Part shown: in pieces, positions 6,651 through 6,746 of the stretch | Position numbering within the stretch: position 1 is the stretch's first letter | Layout of the letters: each line of letters opens with the position of its first letter | Origin: Salaquimonas sp. | Lineage (GTDB): Bacteria; Pseudomonadota; Alphaproteobacteria; Rhizobiales; Rhizobiaceae | NCBI GenBank assembly: GCA_024639745.1 | Contig: JAHEHW010000096.1 | Coordinates: 1 to 6,746 of the forward strand | DNA: 6,746 nt | Reading direction: 5' to 3' | Notes under the pieces: model-generated | The model's input: only the letters and a program-made list of their open reading frames with translations | Databases searched by the model: none | Told to the model about the DNA's origin: nothing | Made by a program: the position numbers and the translations under genes

Positions 6651-6663
6651 ACCGGCAATCGGC
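6634..6663. repeat. 8-bp inverted repeat GCCGATTG / CAATCGGC overlapping the 11-bp repeat
   Basis: Arms at 6634-6641 and 6656-6663 are perfect reverse complements with a 14-bp spacer. The left arm shares bases 6640-6641 with the right arm of the larger repeat, and the spacer covers the rest of that arm. As RNA the two stems could not both form completely. Confidence 0.55.
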
Positions 6664-6712
6664 CATAAGGCACAGCTATCAATGGACACAGAAAGTCGAG
6701 GAGGACAGTTTC

Positions 6713-6746
6713 ATGCAGATGACCGGAGAGCAGCGTATTGAGGCAA
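6713..6746 (+). CDS. 5' end of a CoxG-family (SRPBCC) protein, cut by the window edge
   Basis: Only 11 codons are visible, MQMTGEQRIEA. This N-terminus is characteristic of the carbon monoxide dehydrogenase subunit G (CoxG) family, whose members form a START-like hydrophobic-cavity fold and often sit near xanthine-oxidase-type CO dehydrogenase genes. A strong ribosome binding site, GAGGAGG at 6698-6704, lies 8 nt before the ATG and supports this start. A second in-frame ATG at 6719 is less well spaced. The gene is divergent from the ligase operon. The family call rests on a short match; many CoxG-like proteins have no link to CO oxidation, so no symbol is given. Confidence 0.65.
   Translation, partial: MQMTGEQRIEA

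Larger units (their letters stand above)
6551..6712. promoter_or_regulatory. Divergent ligase-CoxG-like control region
   Basis: This 162-bp gap separates the leftward ligase-dehydrogenase operon from a rightward gene and should contain both promoters. No pair of -35 and -10 elements with good spacing stands out on either strand; TTGACC (6648-6653) is a fair -35 for rightward transcription but lacks a well-placed -10. The region is rich in inverted repeats, listed separately. The ribosome binding site of the rightward gene is GAGGAGG (6698-6704), 8 nt before its ATG. Confidence 0.5.

Noticed and set aside
1..6746. Search for CRISPR arrays, tRNA or rRNA genes, insertion sequences and attachment sites
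   Set aside because: No regularly spaced repeats, tRNA-like cloverleafs, transposase coding or flanking direct repeats were seen.

Overview
The window is a compact polyhydroxybutyrate (PHB) locus, most likely from an alphaproteobacterium. GC content is moderate (mid-50s percent by eye). A class I PHA synthase gene lies divergent to an intracellular PHB depolymerase gene, an arrangement known from alphaproteobacteria such as Paracoccus and Rhodobacter, where phasin and phaR genes usually follow phaC. A sphingomonad-like or marine alphaproteobacterium is plausible, but the sequence does not settle the genus.

Layout from left to right: (1) 1-111 has no gene. It holds a TGC-rich operator array resembling PhaR binding sites, with one site inside the spacer of a candidate leftward promoter; the gene it would control (probably a phasin, phaP) lies outside the window. 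(2) phaC on the minus strand, 112-1887. (3) A 76-bp divergent control region with a 13-bp palindrome. (4) phaZ on the plus strand, 1964-3205. (5) A 150-bp gap, then phaB on the plus strand, 3356-4081. (6) A strong hairpin terminator in the convergent gap. (7) A minus-strand pair, an AMP-forming acyl-CoA ligase (4961-6550) followed by a D-3-hydroxybutyrate dehydrogenase (4159-4968), whose reading frames overlap by 8 bp. (8) A 162-bp divergent gap rich in inverted repeats. (9) The first 11 codons of a plus-strand gene that looks like a CoxG-family (SRPBCC) protein.

Together the genes make up most of a PHB cycle. PhaB reduces acetoacetyl-CoA to (R)-3-hydroxybutyryl-CoA and PhaC polymerises it. 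PhaZ depolymerises the granule and the dehydrogenase oxidises released 3-hydroxybutyrate to acetoacetate. The coupled ligase is a good candidate for returning one of these free acids to the CoA pool. The thiolase (phaA), phasin and phaR genes are not in the window.

No wholly new system is evident. The points most worth a second look are the phased PhaR-like array, the translationally coupled ligase-dehydrogenase pair whose substrate is not fixed by sequence, the nested and mutually exclusive inverted repeats in front of the CoxG-like gene, and an unusual cofactor-site pattern in PhaB.
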